A stretch of DNA of 18,251 bases from NCBI GenBank assembly GCA_016202915.1, contig JACQNT010000162.1, positions 1 through 18,251 of the forward strand, written 5' to 3'. Made by a program: the position numbers and the translations under genes. The notes beneath the pieces were generated by a model. That model searched no databases and was not told the origin of the DNA. It saw nothing but the letters and a program-made list of their open reading frames with translations. Source of the stretch: Acidobacteriota bacterium (GTDB taxonomy: Bacteria; Acidobacteriota; Polarisedimenticolia; Gp22-AA2). Of this stretch, positions 6,108 through 14,616 are shown piece by piece (position 1 is the stretch's first letter; each line of letters opens with the position of its first letter).

Positions 6108-9100
6108 GTGACCGATCCGGACATCGAGGCCACCCTCTCCGGACTCCTGCCCGCCGGGGAGGCGTCCGGCCTGGCAGGGGAGGTGGCGCGCCTCCCCGAT
6201 CCGGAAGGGGCGATCCGGGATCTGGGGCGGCTGCGGGAGGCCGCCGGATCCCGGATCCCTCCCGGGCGGGTCGGGAAGTTCCTCGTCCTCGCCGGCTTCA
6301 GCCCGTATCTCGCGAACCTCCTGATCCAGAACCCGGAATTCCTCGCTGCCCTGCCGGCGGGGACGCCGGCCGCCGGTCTGCCGACGCGCGAGGATCTCGA
6401 GGAGGACCTGGCGCGGTTCCAGTTCCTGAAGAGCGGCGCGGACATCTCGACCGTGCTGCGACGGTTCCGCAACCGGGAGTACCCGCGGATCGCCCTCGCA
6501 GACTTCCTGGGGGTGGCCGATCTTCCCACCGTCACGGGGGCCCTGTCGCTGCTGGCCGACGTCCTGCTCGACAAGGCGGTGCGCGCCGCCCGCGCCCCGC
6601 TCGAGGAGCGCCACGGGGCGCCGACCAGCCGGGACGACCGGGGGCGCCTGGAGGAGGCCGGCTTCGTCGTGATGGCGCTCGGCAAGCTCGGCGGCGAGGA
6701 GCTGAACTACAGCAGCGACATCGACCTCCTGTACCTGTTCTCCCGCGACGGCGAGACGGCCGGATCGGGGACCGGGCGGGGCGGCGCGATCAGCAACAAG
6801 GAGTTCTTCACGCGGCTGGCTTCCGAGGTGACCCGCCTGATCGCCGGCAGCGGCCCCGAGGGCCAGGTCTTCCGGGTCGACCTCGGGCTCCGACCGGGCG
6901 GCAGCGACGGCGACTTGGTGACGTCGCTCGCCGCCGCCGTCGCCTACTACCGGAACTGGGCCGATCCCTGGGAGCGCCAGGCGCTGATCAAGGCGCGGCC
7001 GGCCGCCGGCGATCTCGGCCTGGGACTGCGCTTCGTGGCGGAGGTGAACGCGCTCGTGTATCCCTCCGATCCCGACCCGTACCTGACCCTGGAGATCTCC
7101 GCCATGAAAGACCGCATCGACGCGCGGCTGAGCGAGGCGGGGACTTCGGAGACCGACATCAAACTCGGGCGAGGCGGCATCCGCGAGCTGGAGTTCGCCG
7201 TCCAGGCGCTGCAGCTGCGGCATGGCGGGCGCGATCCCTGGCTGCAGCAGGGGAACACGCTGCTGGCGCTACACCGCTTGGCGGAGAAGGGCTTCATAGG
7301 CTACGCGGAGTACGGCGCGCTCGCGGAGGCTTATGTCTTCCTGCGGAACCTGGAGCACCGGCTGCAGCTCGGATGGAACAAGAAGACCTCCCTGCTTCCC
7401 TCCCGCGCGCGCGACTGGCGGCTGCTGGCGCGCCGGATGCGCCTCCAGGAGCCGGGGCCGGAAGGCGAGGCGGCCGGGCTGCTCGACGTCCTGGAGCGCC
7501 ACCGCCACACCGTGCGCCGTTTCTACGACTCCGTCATGCGCGAGGCCGCCCAGACGCGCATCGAGGAGGGCGGCCCCGACCTCTGGCTGGATCGGTTGGA
7601 TGACGAGATGCTCCTGAGCCGCCTGGCCGGGGCCGGGATCCCGGAGCCGCTGGCGGCGCTCGGCCCCGTGAAGCGGATTCGGCGGTTGCTGCGGCCGGCC
7701 GCCGCTTCGATCGGGCTGCGGCGCGCCCTGCGCCGGACCGGACCGGCCCTGGCGCGAAGCGCGGGCCGCTCGGTCAATGCGAGGCGCGCCTTCGCGAACC
7801 TGGAGAAGCTGGTGTCCTCCCTGGTCGCCGAGCCGGAGATCCTTCTGCAGTTCTTCGCGCGTCACGACGTCCTGGAGCCCGCCGTCCGCCTGCTGGGGAG
7901 GAGCGATCTCCTGGGAGGCCTTCTGATCCGCCAGCCCGCGATCCTGAAGGGACTGGAGGACCGCGGCCGGCTCCTCAGGACCCCGGAGCCGGGCGCCCAC
8001 CGGACTCTCCTCATGCCGGCCGTCCTGGGGCCGGGCGACGCTCGCGGCCGCGCGGGCGAGCTGCGCCGGCGCCATCAGTCCGCGCTGGCGATGATCGCGA
8101 TCAGGGACATCAACGGGCAGGCGACCCTGCGGGAGGTGCTCAAGAGCCTCTCCGACCTGGCGGATGCGGCCGTCGAGGGGGCGCTGGCGCTGGCGGAGCC
8201 GCCGCAGGGGGCTGGCGGCCAGGGATCGCCACGGGCGCCGGCGCTCGCGGTCCTGGGCCTGGGGCGCCTCGGGTACCGGGAGATGGACTACGGGTCCGAC
8301 CTCGACCTGGTCTTCCTCTGCGCGGGGGAGGGCGGTCAACCGTGGGTGGCGCAGGCGGCGGCCAGGGGCCGGTGTGAGCGGGCCGTCCGCATCCTGACCA
8401 CCCTGAGCCGCGACGGCCAGCTCTACGAGGTGGACCTGCGGCTCCGGCCCTCCGGCCGCGAGGGGAACATCGTCACGACGCTGGACGCGCTCCGCGACTA
8501 CTTCCGCCGCTCCGCCGATATCTGGGAGATGCAGTCATTCCTGAAGGCCAGGCCGGTGGCAGGAGACACGGACCTGGGCCGGCGCGCCGTGCGCGAGATC
8601 GAGGAGCTGGTTCAGGCGCGCTGCCGCGACCTGGGCCGGAGGGCGATCGCCGCCGCGGTGGACGGGATGCGACAGCGCCTGCTGGAAGGGGAGGCACGCG
8701 ACCCCGACCGCCCGGCGAGCATCAAGCTGGGTCCGGGGGGCCTGCTCGACATCCACTTCACCATCGAATTCCTGCAGCTGGCGCACGCCGTGCGCAACCC
8801 GTCCGACAAGGACACCCCGCGGCTCCTGACGCACCTCCGCAGCCTCGGTCTCCTGAAGGAGGAGGCGATGCGCGTCCTCTACGAGTCCTACCTGTTCCTG
8901 CGGGCTCTGGACCACGAGGTGCGCCTGATTCACAACCGCCCGCTGGCCTCCCTCCCGGTCGATGCGGCGCGCCTCTCCGAGATCGCCCGGGCGATCGATG
9001 ACGCGGCGACCGAGGAGGCCGGTGCCGGCGACCGGCTGCGGGAGACCGTCGCCGAGCGCACCGCGGCGGTACGGCGAGTCTACGAAGAGGTGGTCCTCGA

Positions 9101-9113
9101 AGCGTGTGCCTGA
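6108..9113 (+). CDS. glnE: Bifunctional glutamine synthetase adenylyltransferase / adenylyl-removing enzyme
   Basis: Attaches AMP to, and removes it from, the regulatory tyrosine of GlnA. About 1001 residues, slightly longer than the usual 950-990. Both nucleotidyltransferase halves are intact. The N-terminal deadenylylase has GKLGGEELNYSSDIDL (192-207), 'FRVDLGLRPGG', 'WERQALIKARP' and 'IKLGRGGIRELEF'. The C-terminal adenylylase has GLGRLGYREMDYGSDLDL (717-734), 'YEVDLRLRPSGREGNI', 'WEMQSFLKARP' and 'IKLGPGGLLDIHF'. The paired Asp residues of each active site (D204/D206 and D731/D733) are present. Three GTG starts are possible: 6081 (GAGG 5 nt upstream), 6090, and 6108 (GGGAG at 6096-6100, 7 nt upstream). 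I prefer 6108, but 6081 cannot be excluded. With at most 34 nt between the genes, it is surely co-transcribed with glnA. Confidence 0.95.
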   Translation: MTDPDIEATLSGLLPAGEASGLAGEVARLPDPEGAIRDLGRLREAAGSRIPPGRVGKFLVLAGFSPYLANLLIQNPEFLAALPAGTPAAGLPTREDLEEDLARFQFLKSGADISTVLRRFRNREYPRIALADFLGVADLPTVTGALSLLADVLLDKAVRAARAPLEERHGAPTSRDDRGRLEEAGFVVMALGKLGGEELNYSSDIDLLYLFSRDGETAGSGTGRGGAISNKEFFTRLASEVTRLIAGSGPEGQVFRVDLGLRPGGSDGDLVTSLAAAVAYYRNWADPWERQALIKARPAAGDLGLGLRFVAEVNALVYPSDPDPYLTLEISAMKDRIDARLSEAGTSETDIKLGRGGIRELEFAVQALQLRHGGRDPWLQQGNTLLALHRLAEKGFIGYAEYGALAEAYVFLRNLEHRLQLGWNKKTSLLPSRARDWRLLARRMRLQEPGPEGEAAGLLDVLERHRHTVRRFYDSVMREAAQTRIEEGGPDLWLDRLDDEMLLSRLAGAGIPEPLAALGPVKRIRRLLRPAAASIGLRRALRRTGPALARSAGRSVNARRAFANLEKLVSSLVAEPEILLQFFARHDVLEPAVRLLGRSDLLGGLLIRQPAILKGLEDRGRLLRTPEPGAHRTLLMPAVLGPGDARGRAGELRRRHQSALAMIAIRDINGQATLREVLKSLSDLADAAVEGALALAEPPQGAGGQGSPRAPALAVLGLGRLGYREMDYGSDLDLVFLCAGEGGQPWVAQAAARGRCERAVRILTTLSRDGQLYEVDLRLRPSGREGNIVTTLDALRDYFRRSADIWEMQSFLKARPVAGDTDLGRRAVREIEELVQARCRDLGRRAIAAAVDGMRQRLLEGEARDPDRPASIKLGPGGLLDIHFTIEFLQLAHAVRNPSDKDTPRLLTHLRSLGLLKEEAMRVLYESYLFLRALDHEVRLIHNRPLASLPVDAARLSEIARAIDDAATEEAGAGDRLRETVAERTAAVRRVYEEVVLEACA

Positions 9114-9137
9114 GCAGCCGCCGGCAGCGGGCGCTCA
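9111..9137. terminator. Hairpin spanning the convergent glnE and M23 peptidase stops
   Basis: TGAGC (9111-9115) pairs with GCTCA (9133-9137), continued by GCC/GGC (9117-9119 with 9130-9132) and two more pairs, with one-base bulges at 9116 and 9129. The arms contain the glnE stop codon and the stop codon of the minus-strand gene. The symmetric position suggests a two-way terminator, though no U-tract flanks it. Confidence 0.35.
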
Positions 9138-11492
9138 GCGCACCTCGAAGCTCGTCTCGATCGTCCCGGAGGAGTTCCCGGCGCGATCGGTGGCGGTGAC
9201 CCTGATGCGGTGGGCGCCGGCGGCCAGTGCCGGCGGATCCAGGACGCGCGCCCGGCCGCGATCGGGATCGAACTCCGCTTCGAGAGGCGCGCCGTCCAGG
9301 ACGAACGCCACTCCGTCGTGATCGATCCCTTCCCCCTCTTCTTCGATCCGGGCCCACAGGCGCGGTCGCCGGCCGGCGCCGCGGGCGCCGTCCGGTGGCC
9401 AGACCTCCATGATCACGGGCGGGGAGGCATCTTGAAGAAGGGCGAACCGACCATATCTTCGAAAGCGCATGGACAGCGTCCGTCCTCCCGGATCGAGCTC
9501 ACCGCCTTCGTAAGACCATCCCTGCCGGAAGGGATCCCAGCGATAGATCCCGAGGGCGGAGGGATCGGGGAGGGCGCCGCTGAGATCGAAACGCAGCGTC
9601 GCTCTCTCGTTGAGCGCTTCCCCTTCCGGGAGAAGGTCGATCGCGTCGCCCACCGCGGGGAGCGCCGGCGACCCGGCCACGGGAACGCTCCGCACCGCGA
9701 GCGGTCCGGGATAGAAGCGGCCCCCGGCTGGGACCTCGATGGTGAACCCGGGGCCGCCATAGGTCTGACCCTCCCCGGGGCCGAAGAAGCGGACTTCGGG
9801 CAGAGGGTGGGGCGCGGAGCCCCGGACGCGGGGACCGGCCGCGACCGCGAGCGGGCCCGCGGCGAAGGCGCGCCGGTACCCGATCCCCGCGCCCGCCAGG
9901 AGGCCGTCCCTGTAGACCAGTGGCGTGACGGGCTCCGCCCGGGGCCAGGTCACGATCGCCAGATCGGGGACCAGCGGGCTGGGGACGCTCACCAGGACAT
10001 CGATGAACCCTGGCCAGGCTTCGAGGCGGGCCTCGCCCGGTTTCGAGACGCGGTCTCCGTCCTCTCCGAGCGGCGCCACGCGCCACGGGCCCGGGACGCC
10101 GTGAAGAACCTGGCGCAGCCGGACCGCCGAGAAACCCCGGCCCGCATGCGGCCACCTCGGCACGCAGCGACCGGTCTCGGCATCGCAGTCCAGCGGCCGG
10201 AACTCCTCGCCCTCCCCGGCCCACAGGTCTCCCTGGACGGTCCGGGCCGGGGCCGCGCAGGCGTTTCCGCCCAGCCCCTTCCGGGGAGGCTCGTTCGCCT
10301 GCTCGCCCACGCCGAGGGCGAAGCGGATCGATCCCCGGCCCTCAACGTCCTTCCCGTCGGCGAGGATGGGGGGCGATGCCGCGCCCCCGGCCAGGAGGCA
10401 GACCCGGGCGCGGCTCATGTTCCCCGCCGCGTCCTCGACGGCGATCTCCATCTGATGGGCGCCGGCGGGAAGATCGACCGCCCCGGGGCAGGCCTCCGGC
10501 GGTGGAGGATTCGATTCTTCTCCGGGAGCCTCCGCCAGCTCGTTTCCCGGCAGGCGGACGAGGCGGTAGGCGTAGCGCGGCGGCCCGAGCCGGCTGGCGC
10601 GGTGGTCATAGATCAGACCCGCCTGCGGGTACTGATCGAAGCGGACCGCGCGCAGGGCCAGGCGGTAGCGCGCCGAGCCGTCGATCGCCATGCGGATCGA
10701 GCGCACCCCCGCGCGACCTTCCGCGCCGGCCGGATCGTGGGCGACGAGCGCCGCCAGGAACGGTCCGCTGACGCGGACCGGCTCGTCGCTGGCGTAGACG
10801 CCGCCGCGCCGCGCCAGGGCATAGGACTTCTCGCGCCGGACGCCGTCCACGAACGACTCTTCCGTGGCGGCGGTGATGATGAGTTCCGCGAGGACCGGGG
10901 ACCGCCGGTCGGGCAGTCGCCTCAGGCCCGAGGCGAACGGATCGACCGGCACGTCCCCCGGCCCGCGCACCTCGAAGTGCAGGTGCGGCAGGCCGACCCC
11001 GGATTCCCCCGAATAGCCGATCACCTGACCCCGGCGCACCGGGAGAGGAGGGTCGAGGTGGATGTCCCCGGGGTAGCGCGTCTTCATCTCCGCCTGCCGG
11101 CGCGCCACGCGGCGCTCGAGATGCAGCCTCGTGTCCTCGAAGCGCTCGAGATGACCGTAGACCGTCACCCGGCCGCCGGGATGGCGGACGTAGATCGCCC
11201 GGCCGTAGCCTCGCCACTCAACCTTCAGCCGGAAAACGGCGCCGGCCGCGGCCGCCAGGACCTTGTGCCCGGTCTGCCCGCCGGTGGAGATGTCGATCCC
11301 GCCGTGCAGGTGGTCGTAGCGGTATTCTCCGAACGACGACAGGAGGGTCCCCGGCACGCCGAGGGGCCAGGCCAGCGCGCCGCCGGCGCGGGACGCCGGT
11401 GCGGCCGCCAGGAGCAGGGGAAGGGCGAGGGCCGCCGCCAGGAGGCGGATGGCCCCGATCGCCCGGAGGATGTGGCGGCCGCGGAAGCGCAT
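9135..11492 (-). CDS. Exported M23-family (LytM-like) metallopeptidase with long C-terminal region
   Basis: A 785-residue protein predicted to act on peptidoglycan outside the cytoplasm. It begins with a basic, then hydrophobic signal segment (residues 1-36, ending 'PASRA'). The peptidase domain (about 42-185) has all expected zinc-site residues: H63 and D67 (HxxxD in HGGID), H114 in 'VYGHL', and H170/H172 in PHLHFEV. The domain appears catalytically competent, unlike the degenerate LytM factors that act as activators. It holds an insert rich in Arg and Glu (about 120-150). The remaining 600 residues are largely beta-strand-like. They include two segments of Ig-like/cadherin style ('EIAVEDAAGNMS' and the C-terminal 'RVTATDRAGNSSG'). 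The frame is open upstream to 11609, but the signal peptide fixes the start at the ATG at 11492. Its ribosome site is weak, and a TACAAT box at 11507-11502 would make the message nearly leaderless. It is divergent from the cNBD-FHA operon. Confidence 0.88.
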   Translation of the reverse strand: MRFRGRHILRAIGAIRLLAAALALPLLLAAAPASRAGGALAWPLGVPGTLLSSFGEYRYDHLHGGIDISTGGQTGHKVLAAAAGAVFRLKVEWRGYGRAIYVRHPGGRVTVYGHLERFEDTRLHLERRVARRQAEMKTRYPGDIHLDPPLPVRRGQVIGYSGESGVGLPHLHFEVRGPGDVPVDPFASGLRRLPDRRSPVLAELIITAATEESFVDGVRREKSYALARRGGVYASDEPVRVSGPFLAALVAHDPAGAEGRAGVRSIRMAIDGSARYRLALRAVRFDQYPQAGLIYDHRASRLGPPRYAYRLVRLPGNELAEAPGEESNPPPPEACPGAVDLPAGAHQMEIAVEDAAGNMSRARVCLLAGGAASPPILADGKDVEGRGSIRFALGVGEQANEPPRKGLGGNACAAPARTVQGDLWAGEGEEFRPLDCDAETGRCVPRWPHAGRGFSAVRLRQVLHGVPGPWRVAPLGEDGDRVSKPGEARLEAWPGFIDVLVSVPSPLVPDLAIVTWPRAEPVTPLVYRDGLLAGAGIGYRRAFAAGPLAVAAGPRVRGSAPHPLPEVRFFGPGEGQTYGGPGFTIEVPAGGRFYPGPLAVRSVPVAGSPALPAVGDAIDLLPEGEALNERATLRFDLSGALPDPSALGIYRWDPFRQGWSYEGGELDPGGRTLSMRFRRYGRFALLQDASPPVIMEVWPPDGARGAGRRPRLWARIEEEGEGIDHDGVAFVLDGAPLEAEFDPDRGRARVLDPPALAAGAHRIRVTATDRAGNSSGTIETSFEVR

Positions 11493-11543
11493 CCCGCCGG
11501 CATTGTAACGGCAAAGGGCCCGGCACGCTCGCGGGCCCTGCGT

Positions 11544-11572
11544 TTGACAAGGCCTCCGCGGTCCTTTATCAT
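11544..11572 (+). promoter_or_regulatory. Sigma-70-type promoter of the cNBD-FHA/trpS/scpAB/hisC operon
   Basis: TTGACA (11544-11549) and TATCAT (11567-11572) are separated by 17 bp, predicting a start near 11579 and a leader of about 42 nt. The same TTGACA-N17-TATCAT arrangement lies upstream of rpsA. Confidence 0.72.
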
Positions 11573-11620
11573 CGCCGCGGCTTCGCGCACGTAACTCCAT
11601 CGCAGCCAAGAGGATGTCGC

Positions 11621-12505
11621 GTGGCGGGGGATCCCTTCAAGGAATTCATCGTCCGGGTGAAGAAGGGGGACACCATTTACCGGGAGGGAGATCTCGGGTC
11701 GGAGATGTACGTGGTCCAGTCAGGGGCCGTGCGCATCTACAGGGAGATCGGCGGGGTCAAGCAGGAGCTGGCGATCATGGAGAAGGGGGACTTCTTCGGA
11801 GAGATCGCCGTCCTGGAGGGCCTGCCCCGCACCGCCGCCGCGGAGTCCCTCGACGACGTCGAGCTGATCGAGATCAACAGCACGATCTTCGACAGGATGA
11901 TTCGGGCGAACATCGAAATCGCCGTGCGCATGCTCCGCAAGCTCAGCAATCGCCTGCAGGAAGCCAATCGCAAGATCGAGCTGCTGTCGCGCGCGACGGC
12001 GCCTGCGAAGCTGGCCGCCGTGGCGCCCGCCGCCGCCGTCGACATGGATCGCCCCTCCGAGCCCCCCCCGCCTCCGGCCGACGCGCCGCCCGCGCGCGGC
12101 GTGCAGGCGCCCCCGAAGCCGATCGGGGAGGTCGAGGTGCCGGAGGGGGCGATCGCCCTCCTGGTGCTGGAAGGGGGCTCGCGTCATTTTCCGATCACGG
12201 GGCAGTCGGCCCTCATCGGCCGCTACGATCCGGTGACCGGGACCCGGCCCGAGATCGACCTGACCCAGGTGGACATCAACCGATCCGTGTCGCGACGGCA
12301 CGCCAAGATCGTCTTCGCGAACAACGGCTTTCAGCTCTCGGAGGAGGTCGGCGCGCTCAACGGCACCTTCGTGAACGGGCAGCGCCTGACCGCCGGCAAG
12401 CCCGCGACGATCACGAGCGGCGACCGGCTGGGCCTGGGGATGGTGTCCCTGGTTTTCAAGACGGCCGAGCGGTCCGCGGTCCAGGCCACCGGCAGGCGGT
12501 CCTGA
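11621..12505 (+). CDS. Cyclic-nucleotide-binding domain / FHA domain fusion protein
   Basis: A 294-residue cytoplasmic signalling protein. Residues about 5-125 form a CAP/CNB-type nucleotide-binding domain with KGDTIYREGD, and a phosphate-binding cassette GDFFGEIAVLEGLPRTAA (56-73) that keeps the Glu (E61) and Arg (R70) which contact cyclic nucleotides. A helix rich in Leu/Arg/Glu follows (to about 125). A Pro/Ala-rich linker (about 130-170) leads to an FHA domain (about 177-285) with GR (200-201), SRRHA (224-228) and NGTFVNG (247-253), the phosphothreonine-binding signature. No helix-turn-helix is present, so it is not a CRP-type transcription factor. It may link a nucleotide signal to binding of a phosphorylated partner; no kinase or cyclase gene is nearby. 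The GTG start is supported by AAGAGGA (11608-11614) 6 nt upstream. It is the first gene of the operon. Confidence 0.88.
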   Translation: MAGDPFKEFIVRVKKGDTIYREGDLGSEMYVVQSGAVRIYREIGGVKQELAIMEKGDFFGEIAVLEGLPRTAAAESLDDVELIEINSTIFDRMIRANIEIAVRMLRKLSNRLQEANRKIELLSRATAPAKLAAVAPAAAVDMDRPSEPPPPPADAPPARGVQAPPKPIGEVEVPEGAIALLVLEGGSRHFPITGQSALIGRYDPVTGTRPEIDLTQVDINRSVSRRHAKIVFANNGFQLSEEVGALNGTFVNGQRLTAGKPATITSGDRLGLGMVSLVFKTAERSAVQATGRRS

Positions 12506-12537
12506 ACGACCGCGCGGCCGGCGTCGGGGAGGCGGGA

Positions 12538-12801
12538 GTGGGCAACTTCATCGGCGGGTCGGCCTACGGCATGTCGCGCGACATCGCCGAGGGGCTCATC
12601 CTCGTGAACCCGAACACCTTCAAGAAATTCTCGCCCGCGGAGATCAAGCAGCTGCAGTTCGAGCTGGAGAAGGTCCAGAAGGAGATCCGCGCGGAGCAAC
12701 CCGCCCAGGACGACACGCAGGCGATCCAGAAAAGAGGCCGCAAGCTCAGCCGCATCACGACGGCCCTGTCGGTCCTCAACGCGGCGGCCGTCAGGAAATG
12801 A
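12538..12801 (+). CDS. Small hypothetical protein with a helical, charged middle segment
   Basis: I do not recognise this 87-residue protein. GGGGAGG at 12526-12532, 5 nt before the GTG, is a strong ribosome site and argues that the gene is real; an in-frame ATG at 12571 is an alternative start. The N-terminus is Gly-rich (MGNFIGGSAYGMS). A hydrophobic 'EGLILVNPNTFKKFSP' segment follows, then an amphipathic, probably coiled-coil helix ('IKQLQFELEKVQKEIRAEQ', about residues 40-58), a basic stretch (KRGRKLSR) and a helical end. There is no signal peptide or membrane segment. It lies 32 nt after the cNBD-FHA gene and 22 nt before trpS in the same operon, so a link to the cNBD-FHA protein is plausible but unproven. 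Confidence 0.68.
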   Translation: MGNFIGGSAYGMSRDIAEGLILVNPNTFKKFSPAEIKQLQFELEKVQKEIRAEQPAQDDTQAIQKRGRKLSRITTALSVLNAAAVRK

Positions 12802-12823
12802 GGGCCCCCCTGAGGCGGCTCCG

Positions 12824-13834
12824 GTGAGCCCGCCCCAAAGGCCGAGGGTGCTCTCCGGGTTCCGGCCCACCGGGGCGATGCACATCGGCCACCTGATGGG
12901 CGCCCTGGAGAACTGGGTGAAGCTCCAGGAAACCCACGAATGCTTCTTCGCCATCTGCGACTGGCACGCCCTGACGAGCGATTACCAGGACACCTCGCAT
13001 CTCCGGGATTACGTCACCGAGATGGCCATCGACTGGCTGTCGGCCGGCCTGGACCCGGAGAAGTGCACCCTGTTCGTGCAGTCGCACGTCCCCGAGCACG
13101 CCGAGCTCCACCTGCTTCTCTCGATGATCGTGCCCGTCTCCTGGCTCGAGCGGGTGCCCAGCTACAAGGAACAGCAGCAGCAGATCGCCAACCGCGACCT
13201 GGCGAACTATGGCTTCCTGGGCTACCCGGTGCTGCAGGCCGCCGACATCCTGGTATACCGCGCCGAGCTCGTGCCGGTGGGCGAGGATCAGCTGGCGCAC
13301 CTGGAGCTGTGCCGGGAGATCGCCCGCCGGTTCAACGCCCTCTACGGGCCCGTCTTTCCCGAGCCCCAGGCCATGACGACGCGCACGCCGCGCCTTCCCG
13401 GCACGGACGGCCGCAAGATGAGCAAGTCCTACGGGAACGCCATCAATCTCTCCGACGGTTCGGAGGATGTCCGCAGGAAGATCCTGACGATGGTCACCGA
13501 TCCGGCGCGCAAGACGCGGCGCGATCCGGGCAACCCGGACGTCTGCCCGGTCTACGATCTGCACAAGGCGTTCTCCTCCCCCGACACGGTGGGCCTGGTG
13601 AACGTCGAGTGCCGGCGGGCCGGGATCGGGTGCATCGACTGCAAGAACCATCTCCTGCGGCACCTGGAGCCGCTTCTGGGCCCGCTTCACGAGCGGCGGG
13701 CCCGCCTGCTCGAGAACCGGGGGCGCGTGCGCGACATCCTGGCGGAGGGGGCCCGCAGGGCACGCGCGGAGGCCCGCCGCACGATGGAGGAGGTGCGGGC
13801 GGCGATGCGCATCGACACGGGGCAGGGCACGTGA
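12824..13834 (+). CDS. trpS: Tryptophanyl-tRNA synthetase with four-Cys (Fe-S type) motif
   Basis: Class I aminoacyl-tRNA synthetase that charges tRNA-Trp, 336 residues, a normal bacterial length. The HIGH motif appears as GAMHIGH (17-23), and KMSKS is exact at 198-202. 'GFLGYPVLQAADILVY' and 'VGEDQLAHLELCREIARRFN' are typical TrpRS segments. In the C-terminal half, Cys241, Cys263, Cys270 and Cys273 form C-x21-C-x6-C-x2-C. This closely matches the [4Fe-4S]-binding motif (C-x22-C-x6-C-x2-C, from memory) of Thermotoga maritima TrpRS, so a metal cluster near the anticodon-binding region is likely. The start is a GTG with GAGG 8 nt upstream; the protein then begins about 15 residues before the HIGH loop, as usual. 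The gene overlaps scpA by 4 nt. Confidence 0.95.
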   Translation: MSPPQRPRVLSGFRPTGAMHIGHLMGALENWVKLQETHECFFAICDWHALTSDYQDTSHLRDYVTEMAIDWLSAGLDPEKCTLFVQSHVPEHAELHLLLSMIVPVSWLERVPSYKEQQQQIANRDLANYGFLGYPVLQAADILVYRAELVPVGEDQLAHLELCREIARRFNALYGPVFPEPQAMTTRTPRLPGTDGRKMSKSYGNAINLSDGSEDVRRKILTMVTDPARKTRRDPGNPDVCPVYDLHKAFSSPDTVGLVNVECRRAGIGCIDCKNHLLRHLEPLLGPLHERRARLLENRGRVRDILAEGARRARAEARRTMEEVRAAMRIDTGQGT

Positions 13835-14616
13835 GCGCGCCTCTCGCCCCGGCTGTCCCGGGCCCCGGGGGGCTCGGGGAGATCCGCCTGGCCGCTTTCC
13901 AAGGTCCCCTCGATCTCCTGCTGCATTTAGTCCGGACCGAGGCGGTTGATATCACCTGCATCCCGGTGGCGGAAGTGGCCCGTCAGTACGACGAGTACCT
14001 CGATCTGCTGGGCGTCCCCGATCCCGAGGCGGCGGGCGACTTCCTCCTCAAGGTCGCCACGCTCGCCTACATGAAATCGCGCCGCCTGGTGCCGCCCGAC
14101 CCGGCGCAGGACGCCGGCGCGAGCGAGGATCCGGCCCCCCCGTTCGATGCCGGCCATGGCGGCCCCGGCATGCGCGAGGCCGCGGAGCATCTTCGCGAGA
14201 GGGAGGCGCTCATGGAGCTGGTCTACGCGCGCCCGGCCGGCCCGGTGGAGGAGTACGCGGGGGAGATCGGGATCGAGGCCGACCTCTACGCGCTGCTGCG
14301 CGCGTTCGAGGAGATCCTGCGCCGCGCGGGAAGGGAGCCGGAGGCGCCTCTCGCCCGCGAACGCATGACGCTGGTGGAGCGCATCCACTGGCTCATGGAG
14401 AGAATCCAGCAGTCCCGGCGCGTCAGCTTCCGCTCCCTGTTCGAGGGGTCTTCCGACAGGGTCTCGTGCATCCTCACGTTCCTGGCCCTGCTCGAGATCA
14501 TCCGCCTGCGTCTGGCGCGGGCCTACACCAGCCACCGCGATCAGGATATCCTGATCCTCCTGGCAGAGGACGGAGCGCCGCCCCCGGCGCCCGGGGAGGA
14601 CAGCGCGCGTGCCTGA
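13831..14616 (+). CDS. scpA: Segregation and condensation protein A (kleisin)
   Basis: The kleisin subunit of the bacterial SMC-ScpA-ScpB condensin complex, which organises and separates chromosomes. 261 residues. The N-terminal SMC-neck-binding region has FQGPLDLLLHLV (23-34) and 'EAVDITCIPVAEVARQYDEYL', followed by 'DFLLKVATLAYMKSRRLVP'. A variable acidic/Pro-rich middle separates this from a C-terminal winged-helix region (about 185-250) with 'VSFRSLFEGSSDRVSCILTFLALLEIIRL'. The start is the GTG inside a GTGA overlap with the trpS stop, so translation is probably coupled; the local ribosome site is weak. No smc gene is in the window. Confidence 0.94.
   Translation: MSAPLAPAVPGPGGLGEIRLAAFQGPLDLLLHLVRTEAVDITCIPVAEVARQYDEYLDLLGVPDPEAAGDFLLKVATLAYMKSRRLVPPDPAQDAGASEDPAPPFDAGHGGPGMREAAEHLREREALMELVYARPAGPVEEYAGEIGIEADLYALLRAFEEILRRAGREPEAPLARERMTLVERIHWLMERIQQSRRVSFRSLFEGSSDRVSCILTFLALLEIIRLRLARAYTSHRDQDILILLAEDGAPPPAPGEDSARA

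Noticed and set aside
5255..6685. A 476-codon minus-strand frame opposite glnA and glnE
   Set aside because: It is antisense to two unmistakable genes and low in complexity; a GC-bias artefact.
9210..11594. A 794-codon plus-strand open frame opposite the M23 peptidase gene
   Set aside because: Its composition is typical of high-GC antisense shadow (Arg/Gly/Ala/Pro, no motif), while the minus strand encodes a peptidase with all zinc ligands.
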